A DNA stretch of 48,552 nucleotides. Origin: Paenibacillus oenotherae. GTDB taxonomy: Bacteria; Bacillota; Bacilli; Paenibacillales; Paenibacillaceae. How positions within the stretch are numbered: the stretch's first letter is position 1; every line of letters begins with the position of its first letter. Position numbers and translations under genes: made by a program. The notes beneath the pieces are model-generated. The model ran no database searches. It had not been told where the DNA came from and was given only the letters and a program-made list of their open reading frames with translations. Shown here in pieces: positions 1-9,414 of this stretch. The stretch covers positions 1 through 48,552 of the forward strand of contig NZ_JAHZIJ010000028.1 of the NCBI RefSeq assembly GCF_019443105.1. Reading direction: 5' to 3'.

Positions 1-3000
1 ATATCGCCTTGCTCATACGTACGGGAGAACGTGTACGGAGCGTCTGCGATTTTGGCATGTTGACCTGCACCGATTGCGATGTGATTGTTTCTGAATTGGC
101 CAATCTTCTGCCAGTGGCTTTGAACAGAGGTATTAATGCTGCCCCAGTTCATGAAGGAACGTGAACCCATATCCGGGTCAGAGCCATTCTCGCCTACTGG
201 TCTAGCTGTTTCATCACCGTAGAACGTTTGTACTGCACCAGGAGCAAGCAGCAAAGCTGTTCCTGCCTGGATTAGATTACCACGGTCATACAGCCTCTTA
301 TCATGTGATGAGATGTAGCTTAGCATACTGTAGTTTGCTGCACTGCCGTTAAACTCGGTTGCATACTGAGAGAAGATTTTCTCCAAATTAGAGAAGTTCT
401 CTCCTTGGAACGCGAAGTTGATCAGGGAGTCAAAACCATTATTGAAATAATTGCCGTCTCTGCCGAGACCTTTATCGTATACTTCACCTGTCATCCAGAA
501 GTTATCGGTCCAATCTGCTCCTGGTTTCGTCGGGTTGTTCTGTCTCCATTTGGCAAGGGCGCTGCTTGCTTCTGTCTTCAGTGCACCCCATCTGTCATAT
601 TGAACGTGTTTCGCCGTATCCGCACGGAATCCGTCGATACCAAACTCTTCAACCCATGAGGACAACCATTTGATCATGTAGTCTTTAGGAGCTACGTTCA
701 GGTCTGTACGGTATTTCTTGGCAGCTGGAACGATCCAGTTGTCAAAGCCGCTCGCTTCTTTAGCGAACTTCGTTTTCAGAATTGGCGGCAATGTAGTCGG
801 GCTGGTGGAATCCGTCTTGATGTCAGGCAAGAAGCCGACGCAAGAAGTGAAGTCGCCGCCGCTACATTGGTCGTAGCCTGCGATGCCATTCGGGCGGATC
901 CAGTTTGTGCCCCACCATGTGGACCAGGCAGATGCATTTTGTGTATTCATGATGTTGTTGTGCGTGTGCCAGTTCTGGCCTTGCGATTGACTTGGCGTCC
1001 AGTTGCCGGCAAGTCCGCCGCGGTCGCCATAGTTGTATTCTGCCATATCTACAAGCGTAGGGTAGGCAACATGGTTCATAACAACGTCAAGAATGATACG
1101 GATTCCTTTCGAGTGCGCGAGATCAACGAATTCACGCATTTCGTCAATTGTTCCGTAGCTCTTGTCCATTGCCGTGAAGTCAAGGGCATAGTAGCCGTGG
1201 TAGCCGTAGTGAGCGAAGTCGCCCTCTTTACCGCCTACCCAGCCGTGCATTTGCTCCCAAGGAGCCGAGATCCAGATTGCATTGGTTCCAAGATCAGTAA
1301 AGTAGCCGTCTTGGAGCTTCTGCGTCAAACCTTTAATATCGCCGCCGTGGAAGGTAGCGATGTTTTTGCCCCATGCATCGGTTTTTGGTCTTCCGTATGC
1401 ACCGTCATTGCTCGTATTGCCGTTGTTGAAACGGTCGGTCATAACGAAGTAGACGTTGGCATTATCCCAACTGAATGGGCTGCCTGTCGGTTGCTGATTG
1501 CCGCCGTTGCCGATCTTGGCCGTAGCCGGCGGGCTGGATACTGATTTCTGTCCGATCGTATCGACTGCTTTGACCGTGTACGAGTAGGTATTGTTGTTCG
1601 CGACGGTTGTATCGGAATAGGAAGTTCCAGTCGGCTGGCCGATAAGTGCGCCATCGCGGTATACTTCATATTTCGCAACACCCTTGTCATCTGTGGAAGC
1701 AGTCCAGGTCAGGTTGACGGATGTTGTGCCAACTACTGTGGCCTGTAAATTTGTTGGAGTTGTAGGAGGCTGATCTGTTCCGCTGCCGCCTACGGTTACA
1801 CTTTTTGCGATGCTTGCTGCAGATTTCTGCGCAATCGTATCAACAGCCTTGACCGTGTAGGAGTAGGTGTTGTTCGCTGCTACTGTGGTGTCCGTGTAAT
1901 TGGTAGTCGTGGACTCGCCTTTCAGCACGTTGTCACGGTAGATCTCGTATTTCACTACGCCTTTATCATCAGTAGAAGCATTCCAGGTCAGGTTAACAGC
2001 GGTTGTTCCTGAAGCTGCGCCTTGCAGATTCGTAGGAGCAGTAGGAGCCTGATCGACTGGTGTAGCTACATCCGGAACCCAGATGGATACAGAGCCGTCC
2101 TTAACCTTGAAGTTACCATTACCGTTGGAGCCGATTGTTACTTTGTCCGTGAAGTTGCCAGTGATATCTTTCCATTGCTCACCAGCATGGCTTGTTCCGA
2201 CGTACATTGTTTTCGTTCCGCCCGTGCGGTCCGTCATCACTGTAGCCAGACCGGAACCAGGCTTGGCAGCAAGGCCTTCACGTGTCCAACCGATCATATC
2301 ATCGCTATCCAGGTAATCGTTCTGTTTGCCGTAAGCATAATCCTTACGCGCTTTCAGAATCGGATCAAGCTTGTCTTTCAGTGCAGGGATTTTGCCCGTG
2401 CCATAGTAGTCGCCATAGAATACAGTCGGGTAGCCTTGCTCACGCGTCAGGATAAAAGCGTAAGCCAATGGCTTGAACCAGGAGAGAATTGGCGCTCCAT
2501 GAGCGTCATTGCCGCGGTCAGGCTGTGTATCATGGTTCTCGATGAAAGTCATTGCTTTAACAGGATTGGAACCCATCAAAGTTCCGCTTGCAAGGTTGCG
2601 CATGCTGTAGCCGCCGTTGGAGTTGGAAGCTGATGCAAGGTTGCCGCGAAGCGGGAAATCGAACAGCGACATATTTTGTCCGACTTTGTTCAAGTAGTTG
2701 TCCAGATCACCCAAAGAACCGATAAACTCACCGACAGCGAACAGGTTTTTGCCTGTTTGCGCGCGTGCGTTATCTACGAATTCCTTCATGAAGCTGTATT
2801 TAATATGCTTAACAGCGTCAAGTCTGTAACCATCCAGACCGATTTCGTTCACATACCATACGCCCCACTTCTTGATCTCGTCAGCAACTGCCGGATTGTC
2901 GTAATCGATATCGGTACCCATGAGATAGTCATAGTTGCCGTTCTCGCCACTTACTTCCCAATCCCAGCTCTTGCCTTGGAAACGGTAGATTTTACCGAAG

Positions 3001-3632
3001 TCGTCAACGCCGTTGAAATGCGTCCAGTTCCATTTGAACGAGGAGTACGCATTATTGCGGCCAGCAAAGTTGTAAGTCGTAAACACATTCTTATTGAACT
3101 CGCCGGAGATGGTGTTGTTCCGGTTGTTGCCTGCTACTTCCGTTACAGGCACGCTTTGGCTGGAGTCGCCGCCCATCATATGGTTGACAACGATATCCGC
3201 GTAAGCTTGAATATTGTTGCTATGAAGCGCGTCAACTGCACTTTTCAACTGGGCTTTCGTACCGTATTTAGTACGAACAGTACCCTTCTGGTTGAATTCG
3301 CCCAGATCGTAGAAGTCATAGACGCCGTATCCGACGTCATTCGTTCCGACATGCCCTTTGTATGCAGGGGGCAGCCAGATCGAAGTAATACCAATATCGC
3401 TCAGATGCGGGGCATCTGCAGCGAGTCTGTTCCAGTGCTCGCCGTCATTCGGTGTATTCCATTCAAAATACTGCATCATCGTTCCGTTAACCGGAACTGC
3501 AGCAGGTGCAGCGGCAGGAACTTCGCCCGAAGCCGCTTCTGCTCTGTTCACAGGAGCGCCTATAAGACCACTCCATAGCATTGAGCAGGCAATGGTCAGG
3601 CTTAAAAGTACTTTGGTGCTCTTCTTTAACAT
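1..3632 (-). CDS. Secreted alpha-amylase with two GH13 catalytic domains and two FN3 domains (3' end missing)
   Basis: Hydrolyses alpha-1,4-glucan outside the cell (family knowledge). At least 1210 residues; the gene runs off the left edge. Residues 1-34 are a signal peptide ending near AEAAS. Residues about 48-515 are a liquefying, GH13_5-like domain (opening MMQYFEWNTPNDGEHW) with nucleophile D272 in GYRLDAVKH, acid/base E302 in VGEF and D368 in ENHDTQP. Two fibronectin-III domains follow at about 528-612 and 617-703. A second, different GH13 domain begins near 720 and resembles the MalS/GH13_19 type, with DVVMNH, D1005 in GFRADTAKH, E1050 in MTGEVYDKG and D1111 in SSHDKR. Both catalytic sets look intact. 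Start ATG at 3632 has AGGAGG about 9 nt upstream. A cre-like site 100 nt upstream suggests CcpA repression. Two catalytic modules in one chain are unusual; family assignment is firm, subfamilies are by motif memory. Confidence 0.93.
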   Translation of the reverse strand, partial: MLKKSTKVLLSLTIACSMLWSGLIGAPVNRAEAASGEVPAAAPAAVPVNGTMMQYFEWNTPNDGEHWNRLAADAPHLSDIGITSIWLPPAYKGHVGTNDVGYGVYDFYDLGEFNQKGTVRTKYGTKAQLKSAVDALHSNNIQAYADIVVNHMMGGDSSQSVPVTEVAGNNRNNTISGEFNKNVFTTYNFAGRNNAYSSFKWNWTHFNGVDDFGKIYRFQGKSWDWEVSGENGNYDYLMGTDIDYDNPAVADEIKKWGVWYVNEIGLDGYRLDAVKHIKYSFMKEFVDNARAQTGKNLFAVGEFIGSLGDLDNYLNKVGQNMSLFDFPLRGNLASASNSNGGYSMRNLASGTLMGSNPVKAMTFIENHDTQPDRGNDAHGAPILSWFKPLAYAFILTREQGYPTVFYGDYYGTGKIPALKDKLDPILKARKDYAYGKQNDYLDSDDMIGWTREGLAAKPGSGLATVMTDRTGGTKTMYVGTSHAGEQWKDITGNFTDKVTIGSNGNGNFKVKDGSVSIWVPDVATPVDQAPTAPTNLQGAASGTTAVNLTWNASTDDKGVVKYEIYRDNVLKGESTTTNYTDTTVAANNTYSYTVKAVDTIAQKSAASIAKSVTVGGSGTDQPPTTPTNLQATVVGTTSVNLTWTASTDDKGVAKYEVYRDGALIGQPTGTSYSDTTVANNNTYSYTVKAVDTIGQKSVSSPPATAKIGNGGNQQPTGSPFSWDNANVYFVMTDRFNNGNTSNDGAYGRPKTDAWGKNIATFHGGDIKGLTQKLQDGYFTDLGTNAIWISAPWEQMHGWVGGKEGDFAHYGYHGYYALDFTAMDKSYGTIDEMREFVDLAHSKGIRIILDVVMNHVAYPTLVDMAEYNYGDRGGLAGNWTPSQSQGQNWHTHNNIMNTQNASAWSTWWGTNWIRPNGIAGYDQCSGGDFTSCVGFLPDIKTDSTSPTTLPPILKTKFAKEASGFDNWIVPAAKKYRTDLNVAPKDYMIKWLSSWVEEFGIDGFRADTAKHVQYDRWGALKTEASSALAKWRQNNPTKPGADWTDNFWMTGEVYDKGLGRDGNYFNNGFDSLINFAFQGENFSNLEKIFSQYATEFNGSAANYSMLSYISSHDKRLYDRGNLIQAGTALLLAPGAVQTFYGDETARPVGENGSDPDMGSRSFMNWGSINTSVQSHWQKIGQFRNNHIAIGAGQHAKIADAPYTFSRTYEQGD

Positions 3633-3733
3633 TTACCAATTTCCTCCTAAAATTATTCTAAAAACAATAGTGCGGGGCAGTTTGCCCAGTTATCATGTTA
3701 ATTTTTTTTGATTACATCGCCTCCTTGTATATG

Positions 3734-3747
3734 TGCAAACGTTTTCA
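3734..3747. promoter_or_regulatory. Candidate CcpA cre site upstream of the amylase
   Basis: TGCAAACGTTTTCA matches the cre consensus TGWAANCGNTNWCA at 13 of 14 positions. It lies about 100 nt upstream of the amylase start, where carbon catabolite control of a starch enzyme is expected. The core promoter could not be placed with confidence. Confidence 0.6.
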
Positions 3748-3833
3748 TTCATGTTCCTAATTTTAACAATTCAGTTTAAAGCCTAGTTAAAGTTTTAAGG
3801 ATGAATAATGAAAAAATTCACATTTTTAGTCAT

Positions 3834-4574
3834 TTACGAAAACGTTTCCGATTGTGTTTCAATGGCTCCAAGGGAAACAGCACCGTTGAATTTGTAGCCG
3901 GCCCCCCTTACGGTATGGATGTAGAGAGGCTTATTCGGACGAAGCTCAATCTTCTGCCGCAAATTATAGATATGGACCATCACGGTACGGACATCACCCA
4001 GCTTATTGTCCCTCCACACAAGGTCATACAGGGCTTCGGTATGAAAGACGCGGTTGGGATTTTTGGCGAGGATTACTAATAGCTGGAACTCTTTCGTAGA
4101 TAGAATCGCTTCTTTTCCATACGAAATAACACAGTGAGTCGAGAGATTCACCTCAAGACCGGGAAAGTGCAGCAGATGCCGCTGGTTAACGGGGAAAGCC
4201 CGCCTATTCCTGCGAATTAACGCTTTGATCCGAGCATGAAACACATCATAGCTAAGCGGCTTGGAGATATAATCGTCTCCACCCAGATTGAATGCCGATA
4301 TTTTGATATAATCATCGGAATGGTAGCTCATGAACAGAATTGGAACATCGCTGACCTTACGAACTTCCGCGCACAGTTCCAGTCCTGCCAGGCGGGGAGT
4401 CGATAAATCGAGAATAATAAGATCAGGGTCGTGAGAATAGAACATTTCGAGTGTGTCGTGGTCGTGGTTGTTGTATGAACAGCTGATGACTTCGAGTCCG
4501 TGTTTGGTTAAGTATTGAACCAGAAGCTTGCGGCTGTCTTCATCATCATCAACGATGATAATTTTATCTCGCAT
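3834..4574 (-). CDS. Orphan OmpR/PhoB-family response regulator
   Basis: Cytoplasmic two-component regulator of 246 residues, the usual family length. An N-terminal receiver domain (about 1-118) has the acidic pair DDDED at 9-13, phospho-acceptor D56 in LIILDLSTP and conserved K105 in YISKP. A C-terminal winged helix (about 145-238) has the typical LSTKEFQLLVILAKNP and VHIYNLRQKIE segments and ends RGAGYKFN. The residues after D56 (LSTPRL) differ from the common LMMPG, but the site is intact. No kinase gene adjoins it; the nearest kinase, at 5385-6779, is paired with a LuxR-type regulator. Start ATG at 4574 follows AGGGGAG. It lies directly upstream of the amylase on the same strand, so control of the amylase is possible but inferred. 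Confidence 0.9.
   Translation of the reverse strand: MRDKIIIVDDDEDSRKLLVQYLTKHGLEVISCSYNNHDHDTLEMFYSHDPDLIILDLSTPRLAGLELCAEVRKVSDVPILFMSYHSDDYIKISAFNLGGDDYISKPLSYDVFHARIKALIRRNRRAFPVNQRHLLHFPGLEVNLSTHCVISYGKEAILSTKEFQLLVILAKNPNRVFHTEALYDLVWRDNKLGDVRTVMVHIYNLRQKIELRPNKPLYIHTVRGAGYKFNGAVSLGAIETQSETFS
3837..3850. promoter_or_regulatory. Second, weaker cre-like motif
   Basis: CGAAAACGTTTCCG contains the palindromic core GAAAACGTTTC and matches the cre consensus at 11 of 14 positions. It overlaps the last codons of the OmpR-type regulator gene and sits about 205 nt upstream of the amylase start, so it could be an auxiliary CcpA site. Weak support alone. Confidence 0.3.
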
Positions 4575-4599
4575 ACTATATCTCTCCCCTTATCAGAAG

Positions 4600-4613
4600 T
4601 GCAAGCGCTTACT
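4600..4613. promoter_or_regulatory. cre-like motif upstream of the OmpR-type regulator
   Basis: The minus-strand reading AGTAAGCGCTTGCA matches the cre consensus at 12 of 14 positions and contains the palindrome AAGCGCTT. It lies 26-39 nt upstream of the regulator's start codon, a position where CcpA would block transcription. Confidence 0.35.
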
Positions 4614-4785
4614 CTTGATTATATCATTTACAGAATGCTGCATTTTGTCAATTGTATTACTAATAATTTAGGCGAATTAGTTCGAAAGAAGGGGGAATAG
4701 CTGCTAACAACCCAAGACCCCTGGGCAGTGAATGGGGGCTGCTTGTCTCTGCCGCAGGACTGGCCTCTGGCTCAAAGGGAGGGGC

Positions 4786-5373
4786 TTACAGGTTGAGCTT
4801 CTTCTTGATCGACTGCATATGCTTTTTGACGGTGTCTGTGGATTTGAGCAGCGTGTCGGCAATTGCTTTTTTGCTGAGGCCTTTTTGCTGGAGGTAATAG
4901 ATTTCCTGCTCGGAAGGGGTGAGAATCCGTACTTTCTTTTCTTCTTTTATTCTGGCGATCAGCGCGGGAGAGGCATCGTGATGGATGGCTGTCTTGCCTT
5001 CAGCGGCATCCTTTATTGCTGCTATAATGTCGTAAATGCTGGATTTGTTCATATAATTGACAGCCCCCGACTCAAAGGAGCTTACGATGACATGCTCATC
5101 CATGATTGCTGTGAGAGCGATGACCTTAGAGCCGAGCCTGCTTAATTGCTCGATCAGCTCGATCCCGTCCAGAGCGGCGCGTGACAGGTTGAGATCCAGC
5201 AGCACGACATCTATCGCCTCATTCTCTTCTGCGAACCTGAGCGCCTCTTCCTTGGAACCTGTAACAAAGGCGACCTCGATATTATGTCCTTCCCGCTCAA
5301 TATATTTGGATATATTGTCCTGCCAGAAAGGATCGTCTTCAACAAGCAGTACTTTTATTGTCCGTTCCATCAT
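4786..5373 (-). CDS. LuxR/NarL-type response regulator paired with the 7TM kinase
   Basis: DNA-binding response regulator, 195 residues. The receiver domain (about 7-125) has the acidic pocket VEDD at 11-14 and phospho-acceptor D60 in VVLLDLNLS. The C-terminal LuxR helix-turn-helix (about 145-195) reads LTPSEQEIYYLQQKGLSKK, then IADTLLKSTDTVKKHM, as expected. The start is one of two adjacent ATGs (5373 or 5370), with AGTAGGATG upstream. The gene begins 11 nt after the stop of the kinase gene, so the two are almost certainly co-transcribed and form a cognate pair. The output genes are unknown. The kinase has a paralogue at 39677 with no regulator beside it, which might also signal to this protein (inference). 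Confidence 0.9.
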   Translation of the reverse strand: MMERTIKVLLVEDDPFWQDNISKYIEREGHNIEVAFVTGSKEEALRFAEENEAIDVVLLDLNLSRAALDGIELIEQLSRLGSKVIALTAIMDEHVIVSSFESGAVNYMNKSSIYDIIAAIKDAAEGKTAIHHDASPALIARIKEEKKVRILTPSEQEIYYLQQKGLSKKAIADTLLKSTDTVKKHMQSIKKKLNL

Positions 5374-5384
5374 TTGTCCGCATC

Positions 5385-6779
5385 CTACTCCAAACCTATT
5401 TGCGATTTTTGTGCAACAATCCGGGATTTCGGAAGATGAACAATGACCGAAGTCCCCTTGTTCACCTCGCTATGTACGACTATTTCACCATCATGCGCTC
5501 TGACAGCCATATAGCAGAAGCTCAGCCCCAAGCCGTGATTCTTAATATTCCTCTTCGTAGAAAAGAATGGCTCCATAATACGCGGCAGCTCTTCCTTGGG
5601 AATGCCTTCGCCATTGTCGCTGACCGCCACGCTGACACCGCCCCTCTTATGAAACAAATGAACATGTATGACCCCCTGAGGGGCCGTGATGGCCTCCATC
5701 GCATTATGAAGCAGATTCTTCATCACTTCGGCGAGCAGAACGCCATCGCATCGTACGGTACAGTCCATCTCCCATTCTGTCCTGATCTCAATTCCTCTCG
5801 CGCGGCAAAGGGGGCTGGTGGCGTCGATGGCCTGGTGGAGCAATTGCACAAGCTCGACATCAGTTGCTGTAAGAGCAATTTCTTCTGTCTTGGACCGAAT
5901 CCGGTCGACCATGTTGTCGATGCTTTCTATAGCGGAGAATACCGATTCGATGGAGGACTTCGCCTCCTCCAGATCCTTTTTGTCAATCGAGGCTTGAGCC
6001 AGGTTGAAGAAAAATTTGATTTTCTCAATTTCATTCTTGACGGTGTGGTTCAGAATCGCTGTTCCGCTGCTGATGATCTGGATCGACTTGTCCAGCACCT
6101 GCTGCTCGACCTTGATCTTGATTCCGAACGCGCCTGTCAGGAAGATATAGCCGATAAACAGCATAAAGGCAAGGCCGAAGAAGATCGGCACCAGGCGGAA
6201 AATCTCCGTATCAGGGTTAATGGCTCTGCCCACGTAGTTAAAGATGAAGACACCGAGCCAGACCGGAACGAGGACGACAAACACCCGCTGCCGATCCCTC
6301 TTCCGGTACATATTGCTCTCATTGCGCCATGTGTAGAACAGGATCCAGCTTGCTGACAACAGATAGGGAGCCACCCAGGCCAGCAGCGCCTGAAAGTTAA
6401 TGGCGATGTCAGGATGGAAATCGGTGAAGGGGATCATGGCAGCCATCGGTAAGGCAAGCAGAATAGCGAGCTTCTTGCGGGTACCGGGCTGCACGATCTC
6501 GGAATAGACAATGGCATACATAAGAACGGCATAAGGCGAGACCACCTGTGCCAGAAACTGAAAATAGATATGAGCCTCGAACAGCAGCGCGGACACGTCG
6601 GCCCCAGCGCCCACTAATTCCAGCTCAGGTATGATGTCGGTTAGCAATGCCTCTGACAGACCGCCGATCGAAGCGGACATACAGAATGTAATCATCCAGC
6701 GGTTAGCTATATTTTCTTTGGGCTGGCTGACGTACAGGATGATTGCAAATAATAAGCTGATGAAGAATACAACTAGCAT
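5385..6779 (-). CDS. Membrane sensor histidine kinase with 7TM input domain
   Basis: Sensor kinase of 464 residues. Residues 1-220 hold about seven hydrophobic helices with short loops and no large extracytoplasmic domain, so it may sense a membrane-associated or intramembrane signal. The phospho-acceptor is H245 in AILNHTVKNE. The ATPase domain has the N box LLHNAMEAI (N359), G1 box SDNGEGIP (about 388) and G2 box KNHGLGLSFCYMAV (about 414-427). It shares layout and H-box style with the kinase at 39677-41095 (LNHAIKN, NYGLGLSYCF), so the two are paralogues. It starts at ATG 6779 behind a weak GGGG and is divergent from the sugar-binding lipoprotein gene. It forms an operon with the LuxR-type regulator downstream. 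Confidence 0.9.
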   Translation of the reverse strand: MLVVFFISLLFAIILYVSQPKENIANRWMITFCMSASIGGLSEALLTDIIPELELVGAGADVSALLFEAHIYFQFLAQVVSPYAVLMYAIVYSEIVQPGTRKKLAILLALPMAAMIPFTDFHPDIAINFQALLAWVAPYLLSASWILFYTWRNESNMYRKRDRQRVFVVLVPVWLGVFIFNYVGRAINPDTEIFRLVPIFFGLAFMLFIGYIFLTGAFGIKIKVEQQVLDKSIQIISSGTAILNHTVKNEIEKIKFFFNLAQASIDKKDLEEAKSSIESVFSAIESIDNMVDRIRSKTEEIALTATDVELVQLLHQAIDATSPLCRARGIEIRTEWEMDCTVRCDGVLLAEVMKNLLHNAMEAITAPQGVIHVHLFHKRGGVSVAVSDNGEGIPKEELPRIMEPFFSTKRNIKNHGLGLSFCYMAVRAHDGEIVVHSEVNKGTSVIVHLPKSRIVAQKSQIGLE

Positions 6780-6981
6780 ACATGGTTACCCCGCAATCAA
6801 TAAGTCTTAATAAATGCGCTATATGACCCATCAAATAGTTACTATACCATAAAATCACAATTAATAGAGTCGAATTTATGCCTAAAAAAGTGCGCCTTTG
6901 TAACTATTTCAGTACGAATGAATGACTTTCGGCTTGTGGAAGAATCTAAAGAAAGCAACCCTCATATCCTAAGTTCCTGCA

Positions 6982-7010
6982 TTGTAGGGAGTTCGGCAGC
7001 GAGCCATAAT
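6982..7010 (+). promoter_or_regulatory. Candidate promoter for the sugar ABC transporter operon
   Basis: TTGTAG, a 17-nt spacer and CATAAT resemble a sigma-A promoter, ending 30 nt before the GTG start at 7041. The -35 is weak. It lies in the 261-nt divergent region shared with the kinase gene. Confidence 0.35.
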
Positions 7011-7040
7011 AGGCTTATAACTTGAAGAGGGGGAAACAAG

Positions 7041-8384
7041 GTGGCGACAATGTCCAAAGGTGTGAAGGCGGTTATGGCGGGTGCGCTTGCTCTTAGCCTG
7101 GCGGCATGCGGGACGAACAACAACTCGGCAACTGGCGGCAATGACAACAAAGGGGCAGCTAACGGGAGCAAGGCGACGAATCAGGAGAAGATCACAATTA
7201 CATTCCAGAATATATATCCCGACCCGACAGATCCAAAGCATGGCGCTGTCAAGAAGATCGTGGAGCAGTACGAAGCGGAGCACAGCAATATCAAGATTGA
7301 GCTGGACTCGCTCAATACAGATCAGCAGAAGCTGAAGCTCAAGACGCAGGCTGCGTCCAAGGAAGTGCCGGATATTACGGTCGTTAATCCCTCTGCACAG
7401 ATGAAGCCTTTCGTTGAAGCAGGCCTGTTCGCCCCGTTGAATGATATGGTGGAGCAGAATGGGCTGAAGGCCACGTTCCAGGAGGGAATTCTCGACTGGT
7501 ATTCCTTCGATAACAACCTGTATGCATTGCCGGATGGGAACAATATCGGTGTTGTCTATTACAATAAAGAGCTGTTCGAGCAGGGAGGCGTGAAGGTTCC
7601 TGCTACGTTCGAAGAGATGATCGAAGTTGTGAAAACGCTTAAATCGAAAGGGATTACGCCGATTGCGATCGGGGAGAAGGATACATGGACGGGTTCCTTC
7701 CTGTTCATGAACGTTCTGCTCCGCACCAATGGCGGCCCTGGATTCCTTCAGGATGTGCAGGATGGCAAGAAGACATTCGAGGATCAGGCCTTCGTAGATG
7801 CCGTTGACAGCTTCCAGGATCTCGTGCAAGCAGGAGCGTTCCAGGAAGGCGCAACTTCCTTCGACTACAATGCGGGAGAGAACCTGTTCAAGACAGGCAA
7901 GAGCGCGATGTACTATATGGGAAGCTGGGCAACGGGCGGCATAGAGACCTCCTCGGTTAACGGCAAAGTAGGCGTATTCAAGTTCCCTACGGTCAAAGGC
8001 AAGGGCAACCCGAACGAATTCATGTTAGCGCCGGGCAGCGGATTCGCTATCTCAGCCAACAGCAAGCATCTGCAGGAAACGAAGGATTTCTTGAACTATT
8101 TCATGCTGAACTTCCCGAAAGTGATGTTCGAAGCTAAGGGCGCGATCGGCATTGCCCAGAAGGTAGAGGGGGATTTCAAGGCACAGGGCTACTCCGAGAT
8201 GGCGATGGAAATTCTCGATCTGTTCAAGGAAGTACAGGGCGGCGATCTCTCGTTCGACAATACGATGAATCCGGGAACGTCGCAGGCGCATCTGACGAGC
8301 ATTCAAGATCTGTTCGGACAGAAGCGTGATTCCAAGGAGATCGGGAAGGATCATCAGACCGCATATACGAGCAACAAAGAGTAG
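7041..8384 (+). CDS. Sugar-binding lipoprotein of a CUT1 ABC transporter
   Basis: Extracellular solute-binding protein family 1, which captures a sugar or oligosaccharide and delivers it to the permeases downstream. 447 residues, typical length. A lipoprotein signal peptide ends in the lipobox LAAC (Cys23), so it is membrane-anchored. The chain continues with a Asn/Gly-rich linker and family features such as DITVVNPSAQMKPFVEAG, NNIGVVYYNKELFEQGG and MYYMGSWATGG. Start GTG 7041 sits 8 nt after AGAGGGGG; an in-frame ATG at 7050 is too far away. Together with the two permeases and the YesM/YesN-type regulators it forms one cluster. The substrate is unknown; the nearby amylase makes malto-oligosaccharides a reasonable guess. 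No ATPase is encoded, so a shared MsmX-type ATPase elsewhere is expected. Confidence 0.93.
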   Translation: MATMSKGVKAVMAGALALSLAACGTNNNSATGGNDNKGAANGSKATNQEKITITFQNIYPDPTDPKHGAVKKIVEQYEAEHSNIKIELDSLNTDQQKLKLKTQAASKEVPDITVVNPSAQMKPFVEAGLFAPLNDMVEQNGLKATFQEGILDWYSFDNNLYALPDGNNIGVVYYNKELFEQGGVKVPATFEEMIEVVKTLKSKGITPIAIGEKDTWTGSFLFMNVLLRTNGGPGFLQDVQDGKKTFEDQAFVDAVDSFQDLVQAGAFQEGATSFDYNAGENLFKTGKSAMYYMGSWATGGIETSSVNGKVGVFKFPTVKGKGNPNEFMLAPGSGFAISANSKHLQETKDFLNYFMLNFPKVMFEAKGAIGIAQKVEGDFKAQGYSEMAMEILDLFKEVQGGDLSFDNTMNPGTSQAHLTSIQDLFGQKRDSKEIGKDHQTAYTSNKE

Positions 8385-8420
8385 CAGCCGTGCGCGGCAG
8401 CATGACCGCTGGAGAGATAA

Positions 8421-8445
8421 GGGGTTCGAATCGGAATCGAGCCCC
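8421..8445 (+). terminator. Stem-loop between binding-protein and permease genes
   Basis: GGGGTTCGA and TCGAGCCCC form a 9-bp stem (one G-U pair) with a 7-nt loop and no strong U-tract. Hairpins here in ABC operons commonly stabilise the upstream binding-protein mRNA or cause partial termination. Confidence 0.45.
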
Positions 8446-8502
8446 TTCTCCCATTTAGTAGAAGGCAGAGCATAAGAAACATTACTTGAGGAGGCGATGA
8501 AG

Positions 8503-9393
8503 ATGAATGTGTTAAGAGTCTCCAAATGGACGATAGCCGCATTTGTGCTGCCGTGTTTGCTGCTCTACTTCTGCCTTGTGTTTGTGCCTATTCTCGTTTC
8601 ATTCTATAGCGGCTTGCTGGATTGGAACGGGATTGGCGAATCGAAGTTTGTCGGGCTTGCGAATTTCCAGAAGCTGTTGTTTGAAGATGCGGTATTCTGG
8701 CCTTCTGTGAAGCGGACTCTTATGTTCGCGGTATTCTCGATGGCCGAGATTCCGGTGGCTCTGTTCGTCGCCATTCTGCTGAGCAGATTTGTGAAGAAGC
8801 CGAATTTTCTCGTATCGAGCTATTTTCTTCCCGTTATCTTATCCGTTGTAATCATCGGTCAATTGTGGAAGACGATCTATAATCCGGCCTCCATGGGCGG
8901 CATGCTGAATCAAGTATTGGAAACGATAGGTTTAGGCGATTGGACAAGAGCATGGCTGACAGATCCCAATGTCGCTATGTATGCGCTGTATTTCGTAGCA
9001 TTATGGCAATATCTCGGCTATCATACACTGATTCAATTCACGGGCATTCAGAATATCCCTTCGGATATTTATGAAGCAGCCCGAATCGATGGCGCAGAAG
9101 GCCTGAAGGCCGACTGGCATATCACACTTCCTATGAATATTCCGATTTTCAAAATATCGATCGTCCTTTCCTTTATCGGCTCGTTGCAGGCTTTTGACAT
9201 GATCATGGTTATGACAGGGGGCGGCCCGGCGCATGCGACGGACGTCATCTCCACCCATATGTACAACATGTCGTTCCTGTCCATGAAATATGGGTACGGC
9301 AGCGCAATCGCGGCATTTCTTGTTGTTCTCTGCCTGGCTGCAACATTGCTCGTGAATCTGGTCTTCAACCGGCTGGAGCGAAAATTTACGTAA
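8503..9393 (+). CDS. CUT1 sugar ABC transporter permease (MalF/UgpA type)
   Basis: Inner-membrane permease with about six helices, forming a heterodimer with the next gene's product. 296 residues from ATG 8503; ATG 8497 is in frame, but GAGGAGG ends only 2 nt before it and 8 nt before 8503, so 8503 is preferred. The permease EAA loop reads YEAARIDGAEGLKADWHITLP in pieces: YEAARIDGAEG followed by a conserved LP that contacts the ATPase. The C-terminus has the usual MTGGGPAHATDVISTHMY region. It sits 118 nt after the lipoprotein gene and 21 nt before the second permease gene, and is certainly in one operon with them. Confidence 0.92.
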   Translation: MNVLRVSKWTIAAFVLPCLLLYFCLVFVPILVSFYSGLLDWNGIGESKFVGLANFQKLLFEDAVFWPSVKRTLMFAVFSMAEIPVALFVAILLSRFVKKPNFLVSSYFLPVILSVVIIGQLWKTIYNPASMGGMLNQVLETIGLGDWTRAWLTDPNVAMYALYFVALWQYLGYHTLIQFTGIQNIPSDIYEAARIDGAEGLKADWHITLPMNIPIFKISIVLSFIGSLQAFDMIMVMTGGGPAHATDVISTHMYNMSFLSMKYGYGSAIAAFLVVLCLAATLLVNLVFNRLERKFT

Positions 9394-9414
9394 AAGGAAG
9401 GAGGCTGCGGCATC

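Noticed and set aside
867-3578. Long plus-strand open frames opposite the amylase gene (e.g. 867-1544, 2022-2633, 2676-3578)
   Set aside because: They are antisense to a clearly coding gene, have no ribosome-binding sites and encode no recognisable domain; they are shadow frames.
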